Shown in pieces: positions 5,560 through 6,315 of a stretch of DNA of 6,315 nt. Numbering within the stretch: the stretch's first letter is position 1; every line of letters begins with the position of its first letter. Both the position numbers and the translations under genes were made by a program. Source of the DNA: an uncultured Saprospiraceae bacterium (GTDB taxonomy: Bacteria > Bacteroidota > Bacteroidia > Chitinophagales > Saprospiraceae); contig CAKZLT010000243.1 in NCBI GenBank assembly GCA_937127195.1, positions 1 through 6,315 of the forward strand, given 5' to 3'. Under the pieces are notes generated by a model. It worked only from the letters and a program-made list of their open reading frames with translations, was not told the origin of the DNA and made no database searches.

Positions 5560-6150
5560 TTAATTATACAACGCCGTATATCTAGCGATGTATTTTCCAA
5601 TAATATCAAATTCCAAATTAATAGTAGAACCGTTTTTGATATTTTTAAAAGTGGTGTGTTCGTAAGTGTAAGGAATAATAGCAACCGAAAAAGTATCTTC
5701 AGTTGGATTCACAACCGTTAAACTTACTCCATTGATACAAATAGAACCTTTGTCAACCAACAAATGTTCCTTATTAGGTTGATATTTGAAGGTAAAATAC
5801 CAACTTCCATCAACCTCTTTTACTTCTACACATTGCCCCGTAGTATCAACATGACCTTGCACAATATGTCCGTCAAGACGAGCATTTGCCATCATAGCAC
5901 GTTCCAAATTGACTAAACTACCGACTTTCAAATCACCAATATTACTTCTAATTAAGGTCTCTTCAATAGCAGTTACGGTATGCGTGCCATTTTCAAGGGC
6001 GACTACAGTTAAGCAAACACCATTGTGTGACAGACTTTGGTCGATTTTTAAAGCGTCTGAAATATCAGAACGAATAGTCAAATGAACATTTGAGCCTTCT
6101 TTTTCTAATTTTTCAATTTTTCCGAGTGCTTCTATAATTCCTGTGAACAT
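5560..6150 (-). CDS. ribE: Riboflavin synthase, alpha chain
   Basis: The enzyme dismutates two molecules of 6,7-dimethyl-8-ribityllumazine into riboflavin and 5-amino-6-ribitylaminouracil, the last step of vitamin B2 synthesis, as a cytoplasmic homotrimer. At 196 aa it has the normal length and the two related lumazine-binding barrels. The first has MFTGIIE (1-7) and SLSHNGVCLTV (39-49, with conserved Cys46). The second has RLDGHIVQGHVD (91-102), KGSICINGVSLTV (134-146) and PYTYEHT (160-166). The C-terminal NLEFDIIGKYIARY (178-191) is the trimerisation helix region. The start is fixed by the invariant MFTG. The leader is A-rich without a Shine-Dalgarno, and no FMN riboswitch can be recognised in the 165 bases upstream. 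It stands alone without other rib genes in view. The gene is also called ribC in some species. Confidence 0.97.
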   Translation of the reverse strand: MFTGIIEALGKIEKLEKEGSNVHLTIRSDISDALKIDQSLSHNGVCLTVVALENGTHTVTAIEETLIRSNIGDLKVGSLVNLERAMMANARLDGHIVQGHVDTTGQCVEVKEVDGSWYFTFKYQPNKEHLLVDKGSICINGVSLTVVNPTEDTFSVAIIPYTYEHTTFKNIKNGSTINLEFDIIGKYIARYTALYN

Positions 6151-6315
6151 TGTATTTATTTGATTTGTATTTTTTATAAAAAAAGAAAACGTAAACGCTG
6201 TAAGAAAGTTGGGAAACTGTTTTATATCACTTTTTTCTCAATCATATTAATTATAAACGCGTTACAGATGATTGGGCGCTTTTCGTGGAATTTTCAACAA
6301 ATATTTTAAACTGAT
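6151..6315. other. Upstream region of ribE
   Basis: These 165 bases hold an A-rich leader directly before the ribE start. A minus-strand TACGTTTT only partly resembles a TAnnTTTG -7 box. Two minus-strand frames are open from the right edge for 17-20 codons, and either could be the end of a further gene, but neither can be recognised. No hairpin with a U-tract and no FMN riboswitch pattern is visible. Confidence 0.4.

Noticed and set aside
4711..6150. Operon of ribE with the small secreted-protein gene
   Set aside because: The gap is 273 bases and holds a terminator plus an exact TAnnTTTG box for the downstream gene, so separate transcription is more likely.
6240..6315. Possible C-terminus of an upstream minus-strand gene at the right edge
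   Set aside because: Two different frames are open for only 17-20 codons and neither end is recognisable, so no gene can be called.
6151..6315. FMN riboswitch upstream of riboflavin synthase
   Set aside because: The sequence is AT-rich and lacks the conserved multi-stem RFN blocks; there is no room for one close to the start.

Overview
The window looks like chromosomal DNA from a low-GC member of the Bacteroidota. The YidC tail is of the Bacteroidota type: Lys replaces the usual groove Arg, a PLGGCFPMLLQMPIW motif is present, and the C-terminal tail is long and very basic. Intergenic regions are long and AT-rich. Gene leaders are A-rich with little Shine-Dalgarno character, and one clear TAnnTTTG-type -7 box is visible. 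The conserved proteins do not fix the genus; a saprospirian-type marine or filamentous lineage is only a guess.

Layout, left to right. (1) The 3' part of yidC (+), the membrane protein insertase, runs in from the left edge and ends at 908. Stacked stem-loops follow, the last a strong intrinsic terminator. (2) A gene-poor stretch of about 400 bases holds a 12-bp perfect palindrome next to a promoter-like box, and a 105-base imperfect palindrome built from GTTACTGG/CCAGTAAC words. (3) A small YkuK/DUF458 RNase H-like gene (+) ends in a perfect 16-bp terminator hairpin. (4) Convergent to it lies a large lipoprotein gene (-). Its product is an outer-membrane-type lipid anchor, a long Ala/Lys/Glu/Arg helical stalk with eight ~23-residue repeats, and a beta-rich C-terminal domain I cannot name. 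(5) About 330 bases follow without a firm gene, holding paired hairpins, a purine-rich tract and a doubtful 19-codon reading frame. (6) A small secreted protein of unknown function (-) has its own promoter and a terminator. (7) Riboflavin synthase alpha chain (-) sits at the right, followed by two hairpins, one of them a credible terminator.

The genes do not form a clear pathway. yidC and ribE are housekeeping genes, and every gene is separated by long spacers and its own terminator, so they appear to be mostly monocistronic. The least explained items are the TolA-like lipoprotein stalk with its 141-bp internal duplication, the long palindrome upstream of ykuK, and the structured leader region upstream of the lipoprotein gene. 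I see no CRISPR array, tRNA, rRNA, transposase or defence system.
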